From NCBI GenBank assembly GCA_030247885.1, contig JAPDRO010000013.1:790938-854937 (forward strand): a stretch of DNA of 64,000 nt, read 5' to 3'. This DNA is from Taxawa tesnikishii (nom. ined.) (Eukaryota; Ascomycota; Dothideomycetes; Dothideales). The notes under the pieces were generated by a model. That model ran no database searches and had not been told where the DNA came from. It saw only the letters and a list, made by a program, of their open reading frames with translations. Shown one piece after another: positions 1 through 11,957 of this stretch. The position numbers were made by a program, and so were the translations under genes. Every line of letters begins with the position of its first letter. Position 1 is the first letter of the stretch.

Positions 1-1524
1 TATGCTTACCGGTCTCGTGCAACATCTCACGCAGTTCATCTCGCTGAATCTCCAACTGACCTTCCGCGCTGTTATCATACTCTAGCAGCGCGCTTTGCTC
101 ATCCTCTTGATTCAGACCAGTGACAGTGTCGATAGACTCAGGGTCGGAATCGGAGGAAAGCGGAGATGTGAGGGGCTCACATCACCCGGGACGTCAACCA
201 AAACTTCTTCTGAAAGCTGCTGCTGGGACAAGGTAGCCTCAGGGGTTTCCTTCGAGTCCCCTTCGGTGTTTGTGTCCATTGCCATGTCCGAATCAATCGG
301 GGACTCAGGTCGAACAGACACCATCGCTTCGTCTTCGCTGTTGTTAGAGTCCGGGTCCTGATCAGTACCAGCAGGGCCGATTTCTGCCGCCATGCCGCCA
401 AGGTCCATGGGCGTGTCATTACTGGCAACGATCGGTGCAGGCGCCTGAGCAAGCGGCTCTTCATCGTCAGATTGGGTCCAGTCAAGGTCGTTGGTCGTAT
501 CGTGGTCACTCCAGTCGAACTTGAAGGCGGCCGGGCTGACTGGAAGCGTGTTGAGCGCTGGCAACTGGTGGGGTGCTGGAAGCGGAGCCACTTCGAGGTC
601 TTCTTTCGACAGTCTTCTCCCAAAACCGTCTGCGCCTGCCCCGAACTCCCGCTGGACGTCTCCCGCTTGGTATGGCGCGACTTCCAACTCTTCATCGTCC
701 TCCCAGTTCGCGAGTGGAACCATGTCGAGAGGGGAGGTTGGCACTGGATTCGCGACTGCATCTTCGGCCATTGGGGAGGTAGTTCCATCAGAGATAATGG
801 TGTGTTTCAAAGGGCTGGGGCGGCGAACACGTGGCTGTGCCTCTGGCAAGCTGGTAGAGCGAGGGCGGTGGTGGTGAACGTCACCCATCTCACCAAACTC
901 GAACGGCAATGGTACAGGAAGGTTCGCCTTCAACTCTTGCTCCAACATGCCTTGTGCAATTGAGAATTGAATGGCTTCGCGGAGTTCTGCGTTGAGGGGT
1001 TCAACGTAGTAAGCCTGTTCTGGCTCCTGCGAGTGCGCGACACTGTCATCATCGTCAGAGCTGTCGTCAAAAACTGTGGTTGCAGAATCTTGATGAATAC
1101 ATACGCTGCGTGCTCCTCCTTGACTTCACCTGGCTCCAGGTCGCGCTGGGACGGCTCTTCCGGTGCCCTTTCAACGAACTCTTCGTTATGTGGTGTCTGT
1201 TGTGGCTGCTGCGAACACACAGAGCTATCTGTGTTGTTAGCACCGATTGTGGAAACGTGTGTAATGGACCAGTACGTACAGAACGTCTGCTTCGTGCACC
1301 TCTCTTGCGTTCGACGGCTCGACGTCGCGCTGAGCCTGCTCATCAGGTGCGTCGCGCGCCAACTCCGTCGCTTCGTGCTCCGCAGGAACACGGTTCTCAA
1401 AGTAGCTCATGATCAAATCGTAGAGGTCCTGCCTCTGGAAGGGAGAGAATGCAATAATACAAGAAACGAACGAAAGTACGATTGGTAAAGCGATGTAGGC
1501 AACGGAGGAGCTTGGGGACTCCAT
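1..1524 (-). CDS. Acidic single-pass membrane protein, hypothetical; 3' end cut by window
   Basis: I do not recognise the family. The start at 1524 (MESPSSSVAY) leads into a hydrophobic stretch of about 20 residues (ALPIVLSFVSCIIAF), then a long acidic, low-complexity region rich in Glu, Asp, Pro and Ser. The proposed exons are 1524-1276, 1208-1105, 1060-181 and 136-1, with introns of 67, 44 and 44 bp. Each of these splices keeps the frame, and the last exon (a helical, charged stretch VTGLNQEDEQ...) is still open at base 1, so the C-terminus lies outside the window. Exons 1 and 2 each end in a related acidic motif (QRDVEPSNAREVHEAD and QRDLEPGEVKEEHAA), which suggests an internal duplication. 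It is likely anchored in a membrane with its acidic tail on one side. Divergent from the SNG1-like gene. Confidence 0.6.
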
Positions 1525-3046
1525 CGTGTTATCGAGTACACGTTGGTTTCTTTCAGGGATGAATGGCTGTGTGGACAGAAAGCGCTTTGTCGATTATAGT
1601 TTGTTCGCAAGTGAGGATTCTGCGTGGCGTGCTTTGTGGTATCCGGACGTGTTTATAAGAGAAAGGTAGACAACGGGGAAGAGATTCTGAGGGACAAAGG
1701 ATGCTGCCTGTTAGCGAGATGAGGGGCAGTGAATCTCGTTTGTTTGTGTGCAAAGAGTGCTCCCGTCACATCATGTGAAAATGCTATGCTCGGCGCTGGT
1801 CACTCGCCCGATCCCGCATCCTGCATCGCATCATACTCAGGCAATGACGTGCCAGGCACGAAACACATGGGCAAGTGGGATGGCTGCAGGCCGATAGGTA
1901 CAGACATAGTATGTACTCCAGCTCGGCTTCAGATGTACAACACGAAACGGACAGAACTCTCCTACTATATATTAAGGAATATAAAACAAGTGCCTACCAT
2001 TCCATTCGCACAACCAAGTGCAGTGCTGCTGAGCAGCGCTTTATGGTACTCCGTCAGGTTTTTTTACCTCTTCTCCATCCTTTCTCGCCATCAATCCAAT
2101 CACTTTCCATGCATCCAGAGGTGCCACCAGGTCTTACGCAAGCCGCATCAACAGATGCACAAGCGATCTGGTAGTTTGTGGGTATAGACAGTGCACAATC
2201 TCCCATGTTCCCACCACAAGCCCAGCCGTACGTCGATGTGTTCGTGCCATGATCAAAGAGTTTGTTTAGGGTGAAGATTGTTTCGTACGAGACAAAGAAG
2301 CAAGAGAGAAACAACAAAGCCGTATCGCACCGGTATCTGCAGAACTTCTTTCGTGACGCAGCAAACCTCTTTGAAGTCTGTCTTTTGCCTTTGCGCGTCG
2401 AACAAACTCAAAGAGTCATTGCTACACTCTGAACCAGAGCAGCACTAGTCGAACAATGGAAGGTCGCGTTAGCGGGAGATCCGACAAGCGGCCTGTTTGC
2501 TGCAGAGATCATCAACACAGTAGACTACCACATCGTGTGCATAGGATTATGCAAGACAGAACAGATTTTGATGCTGGTAGGGTGAAGTGAAGTGAAGTGT
2601 GGTCGGTGAGATGAAGATGTTTGACGCGTTGAAGTCTGGTACGGTACGCATGCGACCGGGATCCAATCCTCCGTCCTCCGATTGGTCTGAATCGATCTAA
2701 CATCGTCATACCATCGATCGGGCTGAATTAACCAAAATCCGATAAAATGCGGCTGAACGCCCGATCGTTAATCGTTAGGTGACGGCGCTAGAGATCAACC
2801 GCCGAATAGGATACCGAACATCGAGTAAAACGCGGGAAAATGTCGTCACAGCATTGCCTTTATTCTTCTCGATAATGGTCGGTCATGGGGATAATAATAA
2901 TGAGCCTCACTCGAGGTCATTACCTGTCTGCCAGGCCCCTTGCATCGTTCATTCAGCTTCACAGGCATCCCCTGCTAGATATCTAGTAGTGACAACAGTC
3001 AGGAATCCGTTCAGCATATCGACGCCTTGAAGCACCGCATCCAGTC
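1525..3046. other. Intergenic region, no gene seen
   Basis: This is the divergent spacer of about 1.5 kb between the left-edge gene and the SNG1-like gene. Open frames here are short, begin mostly with non-ATG codons and resemble no family. A short cysteine-rich frame on the minus strand near 2054-2317 lacks a usable start. It probably holds the two promoters, but no motif stands out. Confidence 0.5.
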
Positions 3047-4639
3047 ATGTCTTCATCGGAGAACGACAGCAATGGCAACCAGAACGATGACAAGGAGAAG
3101 AACGGGGCCCTCCACAACCAGTTGGATTCTTTGACCACCGTTTGAGGCATGTTCGGCGCTCCGTCACAGGCAAATGGCTATTGACGACTACTGTTCTGAT
3201 GATCTTCATCTTGAGCGTGTTGTCCATATGTCAGTATTCATGGCTCCCGCATTCTACATTGTGCTGACGCGAATATGTAGATTGGGGAAGTCTCTTCCAC
3301 GTTGAGAGGAACCTGTCCTCACTAGTTGTCTACATCGTCGACTTTGACGCCCAGGTCGCGCCGTACAACACTTCAGGAACAACGCCGTTGGTAGGACCTA
3401 CAATTGTGCAGTTGGGAAGATCAATGGTTGCATCGGGCAAGCCAACTTTGGGATGGGGACCTCTGCCCCCTTCTCGCTTCAATTACGACCCCATCCAAGT
3501 CCGTCAAGAAGTATACGATTTCAAGGCATGGGCCGCGATCATCATAAACCCAAACGCGACATCCATGCTCTACTCGGCGGTTCAAAATGGGAATACCAGC
3601 TACGATCCTCTGGGTGCGATACAGTTGGTCTATCAAGATGCTCGGGACGATACAATCTGGTACGACTTCATGCTCCCGCTCGTTTCGGAGTTTATGACGG
3701 AAGCGCAAAGCATGGTCGGGTCAGAGTGGACGCGGATGGTGCTCCAGAATGCGACGACGGACAGGACACTGCTCACGAACATCGCGCGTGTGCCGCAGGC
3801 CCTTTCGCCGGCTATTGGATACAGCCAGTACAACCTGCGTCCTTTCTATCCTTACCAGACTATTCCGGCTGTCACTGTGGGGTTGATTTACCTGATCATC
3901 ATTTCGTTCTTCTCTTTCGCCTTCTACCTCCCTGTCTGGATGCAGTACTTGAAGCCGGAAGGCCACCCGCCGCTCAAGTTCTGGCAATTGGTCACTATTC
4001 GTTGGCTGGGTACTGTTGCCGCTTATTTTTTCTATCTTTGGCATACTCTTTGATCTCTTTGGCATTCCAGATCAACTTCTCCGGTGGCAACCCTGTGAGT
4101 TCGGAGACTCAGCCTACCTTAATTGAGTACGGCAATCCGGACTCAAATGGAAAACGAACTTTCATGATTTACTGGGTAAGTGATTTTCCCGCCCTTGCAT
4201 GCTTCCCGCTCAATTTTGCTGACCTCGATCAGATGCTGAACTTCGTCGGCATGAATGCGCTCGGTCTCGCATGTGAGAACGTTGCCATGTTCGTCGGGCA
4301 GCCGTGGACCGGACTCTGGCTTATCTTCTGGGTCATCACGAATGTGTCAACGAGTTTCTACGATATCACTATTGAGCCACACTTCTATTACTGGGGTTAT
4401 GCCTGGCCGCTACACTCTGGTAAGTACCATGCCAACGTCACTACAATCGAGGAGCGAACATTAATGAGTGTACAGTGGTGGAAGGCAGCAGGCATCTGTT
4501 GTTTGGTCTTCACTCACGCATGGGGCTCGACTTTGGAATCCTCATTGCCTGGGCTGCTGTCAACAGCGCGATATTCCCATTTGCATGCTGGTGGCTCAAG
4601 TACAAGAACAGCCACCACCTCCACGAATACTGGGCGTAA
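3047..4639 (+). CDS. SNG1-family (DUF3533) multi-pass membrane protein
   Basis: This resembles the fungal nitrosoguanidine-resistance family SNG1/DUF3533, membrane proteins tied to drug and stress tolerance. Proposed exons are 3047-3229, 3281-4175, 4233-4419 and 4476-4639 (introns of 51, 57 and 56 bp), giving about 476 aa. The N-terminus is Asp/Asn/Lys-rich, then PPQPVGFFDHRLRHVRRS, then a first membrane helix (LLTTTVLMIFILSVLSIYWG). A large extracellular/lumenal domain follows with NATS, NTS and NATT sequons, and several C-terminal membrane helices end in ...HHLHEYWA. Two single-base frame breaks are present, in the G run at 3104-3107 and the T run at 4026-4031. One extra base in each restores a continuous family-like protein whose spliced length is a multiple of three. 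I read them as assembly errors, but genuine pseudogenisation cannot be excluded. Confidence 0.8.
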
Positions 4640-5273
4640 ACAGTATGCTGCTGTAATTGAGAACGCAGGTCATAGACAAGACGTTCGCTTGTTTTGACAT
4701 CTACGATGCTTTGCGACTTTGTATAATATACCTTCCGGCATAGCATCTGGCGGAAATCTGTAGCATAGTAATACCTTACCAAGTAATGCCTAATCATGCT
4801 GCGATATGCTGAGTTACAACGTGCCATGTGAGCTTCCAGGGTATCATCGTTAAAATACTTACAAGCAGCACGTCGCCATGGTACTCTCACAACCACATGA
4901 GTGATTTTCTGAAGTCCTTCTCACCTCATCCGGCTCACTCGCTGAAGGTCTCGACAGGCCAAGGCAGATCTTCGGCAACTTCTGCCGGCGAAGGTTCGAG
5001 CAACGTCATTCGTTGTCTTGTCTGCTTGCGCCTCTAGCACTGCAGTCACGAAACACTCGCGCTTACAAAACACAACCCAACACATTCCTTTTCTGACCAG
5101 AATACTAGTCAAGCTGTCATAGACAACGCATTAGTCCGCGTTGTGTTGTCGTTCCTTTTCCTCGCTACCTGTCAGCCATCATCAACCCTCCCCAGGACCC
5201 TTCGTACCAAGCAGTCAAACTGGGTAAACGACGTCTTTCCGGTAAGGCCGCGGCCAGTCCTAGCAAGAAAATC
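4640..5273. other. Intergenic region, upstream of UBA1
   Basis: About 630 bp between the SNG1-like stop and the UBA1 start. It contains only short frames without family resemblance. It should hold the UBA1 promoter and 5' UTR. No motif is convincing enough to name. Confidence 0.5.
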
Positions 5274-8200
5274 ATGACGGTAGGTGGCGACGATGAACAA
5301 CACTCAACTTCAGCTTCGTGTATTGACTGTTCTCTCAGGACACCAAGATGGATGTCGACAGCCCAGCAGCTGCCGTAGAGCAGCTGAAGGAGACCAACGG
5401 CGAGATCGATGAATCCCTTTACAGCAGACAGCTTTACGTCTTAGGCCACGAGGCCATGAAGCGTATGGGCTCCTCCAACATCCTTATTGTCGGTCTTCGT
5501 GGGCTGGGAGTGGAGATTGCAAAGAACATCGCCCTTGCTGGCGTAAAGAGCTTGACACTATACGATCCCAAACCTGCACAGATACAGGACCTTTCCGCAC
5601 AGTTCTTCCTGCATCCGGAGGATGTAGGCAAGCCACGCGCTGAAGTGACGGTGCCGCGCGTTTCTGAACTCAACCCTTACACACCCGTCAAGGTTCACGC
5701 GACAAAGAACCTTACCGACGACCTGAGCCAGCTCAAGGCTTTCCAGGTGGTCGTGCTTACGGATACACCTCTGAAGGACCAGATCCTTATTTCTGATTAC
5801 TGTCACGAGAATGGCATCTACGTTGTCATCACCGACACTTTCGGCCTTTTCGGCACCATATTTAACGACTTCGGAAAGAACTTCACTTGCGGTGACCCAA
5901 CTGGAGAGGAGATTCACTCTGGTATTGTGGCAGACATCGACGCTGATGGCACGGTATCTGCCCTGGATGAGACGAGACACGGCCTTGAAGATGGAGACTT
6001 TGTCACTTTCACGGAAGTTCAGGGTATGGAAGGATTGAACGATGCTCCGCCCCGCAGGATTACTGTCAAGGGTCCATACACTTTCTCAATTGGTGACGTC
6101 TCGGGCCTTGGTGAATACAAGCGTGGCGGTCTCTACTCGCAAGTCAAGATGCCGAAGATCATGAGCTTCGAGCCTTACAGCAAGCAGCTCAAGAAGCCCG
6201 AGCTCATGATGTCCGACTTTGCCAAGTTTGACCGCCCACAGCAGTTGCACGTCGGTGTTCAGGCCCTGCACAAGTTCGCAGAGAGCCACGGAGGCGACTT
6301 CCCCAGAGCTCACAACGACAGCGATGCCGCGGAGGTCTTCAAGCTGGCGCAGGAGATCGCTAAGTCTGGTGGAGAGGAGGTCGAGCTTGATGAGAAGCTC
6401 ATCCGCGAACTCAGTTACCAGGCTCGTGGTGATCTTAGCCCTATGGCCGCCTTCTATGGTGGTCTTGCCGCACAAGAGGTGCTCAAATCGGTATCGGGCA
6501 AGTTCCACCCAATCATACAATGGCTCTACTTCGACGCCTTGGAAGCTCTTCCTACTTCCGTCAAGCGTTCCGAGGAGCTCTGCAAGCCTCTGGGCACGCG
6601 CTACGACGGTCAGATCGCGGTGTTTGGTAAGGAGTTTCAGGATAAGATCGCCAATGTCACGCAGTTCCTGGTCGGCGCAGGCGCCATTGGCTGTGAGATG
6701 CTAAAGAACTGGGCCATGATCGGCCTTGCTACTGGTCCCAAGGGTAAGATCACTCTCACAGACATGGATCAGATTGAGAGAAGCAACCTCAACCGCCAAT
6801 TCTTGTTCAGGCCCAAGGACGTTGGCAAGCTGAAGAGTGAAGCTGCGACTGCGGCTGTGCAGGCCATGAATCCTGACCTGAACGGCAAGGTCGTTGCCAT
6901 GAAGGATCGTGTTGGCCAGGACACCGAGCACGTCTTCGACGAGAAGTTCTGGGAGGGTCTGGACGGAGTCACAGATGCCCTAGACAACGTGGAAGCTCGG
7001 ACATACGTCGACCGGAGATGTGTATTTTTCCGCAAGCCTCTTGTCGACAGTGGCACTCTGGGCACCAAGGGTAACTCGCAGGTCGTGCTGCCTAGGTTGA
7101 CCGAATCCTATTCTAGCTCGCAGGATCCACCTGAGCAGTCATTTCCTATGTGCACTCTCCGCAGTTTCCCCAACCGCATTGAGCACACCATCGCCTGGGC
7201 AAAGGATCTCTTCCACACCTACTTCGCTGGACCTGCCGAGATCGTCAATACCTACTTGACCCAACCAGACTACCTTGGCTCGGCGCTGAAGCAAACCGGT
7301 AACGAGAAGCAGACCCTGGAGACACTTCGCGACTTCCTGGTGACGGACAAGCCGGAGTCGTACGAGGATTGCATCAAATGGGCTAGGCTGCAGTTCGAGA
7401 AGCAGTACAATAATGCTATCCAGCAGCTTCTGTACAACTTCCCCAAGGACGCTAAGACCTCGACTGGTCAGCCCTTCTGGTCAGGCCCAAAGCGTGCTCC
7501 AGATCCGCTCAAGTTCGACCCGAACAACCCAACCCACTTCACCTTTGTACTTGCTGCTGCGAACCTCCACGCCTTCAACTACAACATCCCGCAGAAGACA
7601 TCTGCAGATTCTCAGGAGATCGTCGGTGTTCTCGACAACATGATCGTCCCAGACTTCAAGCCAGATGCTGGTGTGAAGATTCAGGCCGACGAGAAGGAGC
7701 CAGATCCAAACGCAGAAGCACAGGCGGACGAGGCCGAGCTGAAGAAGATCTCCGACAGCCTCCCAGCATCAAAGTCACTCGGCGACTTCAGATTGACGCC
7801 CGTCGAGTTCGAGAAGGACGACGACAGCAACTTCCACATTGACTTCATCACAGCTGCTAGCAACCTGCGCGCTGAGAACTACAAGATCGCAACCGCCGAC
7901 CGACACAAGACCAAATTCATTGCGGGCAAGATCATTCCTGCCATTGCGACCACAACGGCGCTGGTGACCGGCCTCGTCGTGCTCGAGCTCTACAAGATCA
8001 TCGACGGCAAAGACGACATCGAGCAATACAAGAACGGATTCGTGAACCTAGCTCTCCCCTTCTTCGGGTTCAGCGAGCCCATTGCGTCTCCCAAGGGCAA
8101 GTATCAGGGCAAGAACGGCGAAGTTACCATTGACAAGCTGTGGGACCGGTTCGAGACGGAGGATGTGACGCTCGAGCAATTCCTCAAGGACTTCGAGGAC

Positions 8201-8501
8201 AAGGGTCTGAGTGTGAGCATGATCAGCTCGGGCGTCAGTCTGTTGTATGCCAGCTTCTACCCTGCGGCCAAGAACAAGGACCGCCTGCCACTACCGTAAG
8301 TTTCCTCCCAAGTACCGGACTGCTGTTTGTTTTGTAGAGCGTGTGCTAACCTGAATTGACAGGCTGAGTAAGCTTGTGGAAACCATCAGCAAGAAACCTA
8401 TTCCCGAGCACCAGAAGAACGTCATCCTGGAGATTACGGCTGAGGATCAGACGGAGGAGGATGTGGAGATTCCTTATGTGATGCTCAAGCTAAGGAAGTA
8501 G
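5274..8501 (+). CDS. UBA1: Ubiquitin-activating enzyme E1
   Basis: E1 adenylates the ubiquitin C-terminus with ATP, captures it as a thioester and hands it to E2 enzymes in cytosol and nucleus. The protein is about 1033 aa, the usual length. It shows the inactive N-terminal adenylation half ([18 protein letters not shown]), the active adenylation half with the nucleotide loop [13 protein letters not shown] near residue 447, the catalytic cysteine in [11 protein letters not shown] near residue 607, and a C-terminal ubiquitin-fold domain ([25 protein letters not shown]). I place the start at 5274: a two-codon exon (ATG ACG), a 59-bp GTAGGT...CAG intron, then GAC ACC AAG joins in frame to the ATG at 5348. 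Starting at 5348 would give a protein five residues shorter. A 67-bp intron (8296-8362) precedes the last exon. The frame is intact throughout. Confidence 0.96.
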
Positions 8502-9236
8502 CTTGCCGCGCAGGTTGGTTCCTGTGTGGGTCCTTCTCTACTCGGGCGTACGGAGTTAGGGACGATGGCGATGGAATTCAGGACTGGAAGTTGGGAGAAT
8601 GGGCTGCACTAGACTGCTGCATCTGAACACATGACGGCATAAGTAGCGTAGACATGGATGTGGAAATACAATTCTACGAACAAACTGTTCGCCGTTTCTA
8701 TTTTGCGTCGCCATCGCGCAATTTTAGCGTACATCAAGGATTGTCGAACTCTTCATCATGCTACACCTCACCGCCTCCGCTAGCGGGACTGACAAGGAGA
8801 AATGCATCACTTCTTCCATCTCTTCGGTCATCTTGACCCGGGCGACAAGTCGAAACCCATGACATTTTCAAGACTCATGAACCAAATCACACGTACGTCC
8901 AAGCTGAAGGTCTCCGAGGGGATCCCGTCGACTGCATCAGGCCTTCATACTGGTCTTCAAAGGGAGTGACCGACGTTGCTGCTTACACATCGGACTGCAT
9001 TGGCTTGCCGTAGTTGTTCAAAGAAGCTCATTCATGACTTGTTTGTTCTTGCTCGAGAGTGGTGGTTGCGGCAAAAGTGCGCACGCCATCGCCGACCCTT
9101 CCGGCTGTTTGGCCGAGCCCCGCCGCAAATGGAAGGTCGCCCAATAACCAAGACCCAGTCATTCCTGCCTCCCCAGTCTACAACCGAAACATCGCCTCTT
9201 CCATCGTCTTAACTCGTCTTCCCTCTGCTTATACGC
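8502..9236. other. Intergenic region, no gene seen
   Basis: About 735 bp between UBA1 and the downstream SDR. The ORFs are short and unconvincing. It holds the UBA1 3' UTR and the SDR promoter. I see no repeat or RNA gene. Confidence 0.5.
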
Positions 9237-10431
9237 ATGTCATTCAAGACTGTCAAACACTTCTCAAACACCCTTGCATCCTTTGTCGCAACTTTGATCC
9301 ACCCTCGAACTGTCAACCCCGCACTCGCAATATATCCGGGTATAAGACAAGCAACAAGACGAACCATGACAACAGCAATGGGCAAGCGCCTCGAAGGCAA
9401 AACCATCGTCGTAACAGGCGCGTCCTCAGGTATTGGACGCAGCACCGCTTTCGAGTTCGCACGAACCTCGCCCAAAAACCTGAAGCTGGTTCTCACTGCG
9501 CGTCGGGAGGACACGCTGAAGCAGGTCGCCGAGGATATCAAGAAGGAAGTCGGTGATGGCGTCAAAGTCCTTCCGGTTAAGCTCGACGTGAGCAATGCGA
9601 GCGAGGTTAAGAGTTTTGTGCAGAATCTGCCGGAGGAGTTTAGAGGGATCGATGTGCTGGTTAACAATGCGTAAGCTACAGCTACCTTTCCTTCCACTGC
9701 CACTCCCTTTCTCTTCTCTTCTGTCGATTCGTTCGCGTGGACTGGGCTTGCATTAGTGGTATAGCATGTTCTGACCGGAGCTGACACACGGCAGCGGACT
9801 CGTCAAAGGCGTCGCCAAGGCTGGCGAAATCGACCCGGAGGACATCGACATCATGTACAAAACCAATGTGAACGGTCTGATCAACATGACCCAGGCCGTC
9901 CTACCCATATTCAAGCAGCGCCCCGACGGCGGCGCAGGCGACATTATCAACGTGGGCAGCATCGCCGGCCGCGAGCCCTACCCCGGCGGCTCTATCTACT
10001 GCTCCACCAAGGCCGCCGTGCGCAGCTTCACCGATGCCATGCGCCGAGAACTGATCGCCACGCGAATCAGGGTCATTGAGGTCGACCCCGGTCAGGTCGA
10101 GACTGAGTTCAGCGTTGTGAGATTCTATGGCGACAAGGCGAAGGCGGATGCGGTGTATGCGGGTTGTGAGCCGCTGACCGGGGACGACATCGCGGAGGTC
10201 ATTGTGTTTGCGGCAGGGAGGAGGGAGAACGTTGTCATTGCTGATACATTGATCTTCCCGAATCACCAGGTGAGTGAACGATTTTCCTGGAACTAGAGAG
10301 AGAGTTAAGAGGCTGATATGTGGAAGGCCGCCGCGACTGTCATGCACAAAAAGTCGTAATGAATTGCTCTAACAACATGGCAGGCTGGGACCGGAGGTGC
10401 CATGTACAAAAAGCCTTCGTCCAAGATGTGA
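9237..10431 (+). CDS. NADP-dependent short-chain dehydrogenase (YMR226C/serine-3-dehydrogenase-like)
   Basis: Classical SDR oxidoreductase, closest in feel to the yeast YMR226C group that oxidises hydroxy acids such as L-allo-threonine and serine with NADP. Exons are 9237-9670, 9795-10269 and 10384-10431 (introns of 124 and 114 bp), giving 318 aa. The Rossmann glycine motif GASSGIG lies at about residues 61-67, LTARRED follows beta-2 (consistent with NADP), then NNAG, and the catalytic Ser in NVGSIAG (about 200), Tyr and Lys in YCSTK (about 213 and 217). The C-terminus is AGTGGAMYKKPSSKM. The 45 residues before the fold are Arg/Ser/Thr-rich and could be a mitochondrial presequence; the ATGs at 9366 and 9378 are alternative starts giving a cytosolic form. 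Frame intact. Confidence 0.88.
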
Positions 10432-11102
10432 GTGAGAGGTGGTTTCATGGACTGGACTTCGCAGGTCAACCACGCTTCTACCAAGTCATACGCACTACGA
10501 AACATATATATAGAAGATGGGAATATCCTACACAGAAGCAGATGAGATGGTGTGCCCGTCTCGATCATGGACGATCTGAAAAGCGTGATCCTACACTCCC
10601 CTTTGATGACCAGCTTGAGAGCTGATGCGATCAGCGGCGCCCTAGCTTCTTCTTCTCTCTCCTGCTTTCTGATACTGTCATTTCATCCTCTCTCCTGTAA
10701 CAGCGTGTTGATAGATGAGGAAGGCTTTACGTATCTGTTCCTATACCATGCTAGTGGAGGCGGTGAGATGTATCGTAACAAACGCTATTCTTCTGGATGA
10801 TACAAGTACACACCTACCCTCATGCAGCCCCTGAATGAAGAAACGCATTGAGCTTTTGTTCGACAGCCAAGAAGTAAACAGAGTATGTACCGACTGCTAC
10901 CATTCCTCTCCATGGCTCAAACCCAACTAATAGCTTATGGTCAAACGGCTAAAAGTCCTGGAGGTCGACATAGAGGAACGCCGGCTCTAACGTTGGCGCG
11001 CCCATCGATTGATCCGTCACGTGCTGGGCTTCGAAGGAAGTCTTGCGAGTTCTTTGCCAAATAGATTACTGTCGCTTTTGGATCTGGATGGCTTTGCGGC
11101 TT
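10432..11102. other. Intergenic region, no gene seen
   Basis: About 670 bp between the convergent SDR and small membrane protein genes. It contains only short unrelated frames and should hold both 3' UTRs. No repeat or RNA gene is recognised. Confidence 0.45.
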
Positions 11103-11633
11103 TCATCTCTGCCGCAACAACTGATGCAAGTCTTCCTCGGCTTCCGAATCCGACGACAGAGAAGTCATCCAGTCCTTGTTGTTCATAACAACATCTTCCA
11201 TCTCGATTTGCTCCCAGCCCGCCTGTCCGGCGCCTGATCCCATAGTCCGCGCATAGTGCTGTCCGTACGTTGCATGCCGTGGGTTCAGGTTTGTGCCAGC
11301 AAAATGCGCGCGGATATCGTCTCCCAGGCAAGACGAGAAGGCGAACCAGGCTGCATGAGATATCAGAACGTGTATCTGGGCTAGAGGAGGAAGTGAAGAC
11401 TGACCGAGCAAAAGAAACAGAGGAATCAGGAAGAGCACGACTAGCAGGAGGATGATGTTCATCGTGAGTACATGTATATGCTGTTGCTGTCGTCGCATTG
11501 CCGCCATCGCATCCCAAGACATCTCTAGCCGACAGCTTCTCGCTTGACGTTCGCTTGATGGTCGCTTAATGTCGGAGAAACCGCCAGCTTGCATAAAACG
11601 GCCTCGCATTTTTCGGGGATCACCTTTACTCAC
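11103..11633 (-). CDS. Small single-pass membrane protein, hypothetical
   Basis: I do not recognise the family. The open frame gives 176 aa; an internal ATG at 11522 (MSWDAMAAMRRQQQ) is an equally good start. One strong hydrophobic segment (IILLLVVLFLIPLFLLL) is preceded by basic residues, so the N-terminus probably faces the cytosol. After it come a conserved-looking tail (CLGDDIRAHFAGTNLNPRHATYGQHYARTMG) and an acidic C-terminus. A 54-bp GTCAGT...GCAG stretch just after the membrane segment has intron borders. Because it is a multiple of three, both the retained and the spliced forms stay open; splicing would join LLL directly to AWFAFSSCLGDD. Divergent from SEN34 with about 320 bp between starts, so the two may share a promoter. 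Confidence 0.6.
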   Translation of the reverse strand: MSKGDPRKMRGRFMQAGGFSDIKRPSSERQARSCRLEMSWDAMAAMRRQQQHIHVLTMNIILLLVVLFLIPLFLLLGQSSLPPLAQIHVLISHAAWFAFSSCLGDDIRAHFAGTNLNPRHATYGQHYARTMGSGAGQAGWEQIEMEDVVMNNKDWMTSLSSDSEAEEDLHQLLRQR

Positions 11634-11957
11634 TCAAAGAAAACATGGGCTGAACAACAACAACAAGCACCCTCTTTCAGGGTACAGACATCCCAAACTG
11701 TAAGCAACGTTCCTTGATGATGTTGATTTTCTTGAACATCAAATGATTATACATCCATTTTAACCAATCTGTCAATCCCCTGAAGGCCCTGAGAAGCCTA
11801 TTGACGAGGAAAAATGCTATGCTCTTTATGACTCTTTCACAATCCATCCAACTCGCTTTCCCTCTTCACTTCAAACATCTTCATTCTCTCTGGTTACTAA
11901 TGTTGAGGAAGCACACAACCTTGGTGGAACCGCAACGCCGGCCAGATATCAGCAACA

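Noticed and set aside
2054-2317. Cysteine-rich minus-strand frame, possible small secreted protein
   Set aside because: It begins with TTG, no ATG or signal peptide precedes the cysteines, and no clean upstream exon could be joined.
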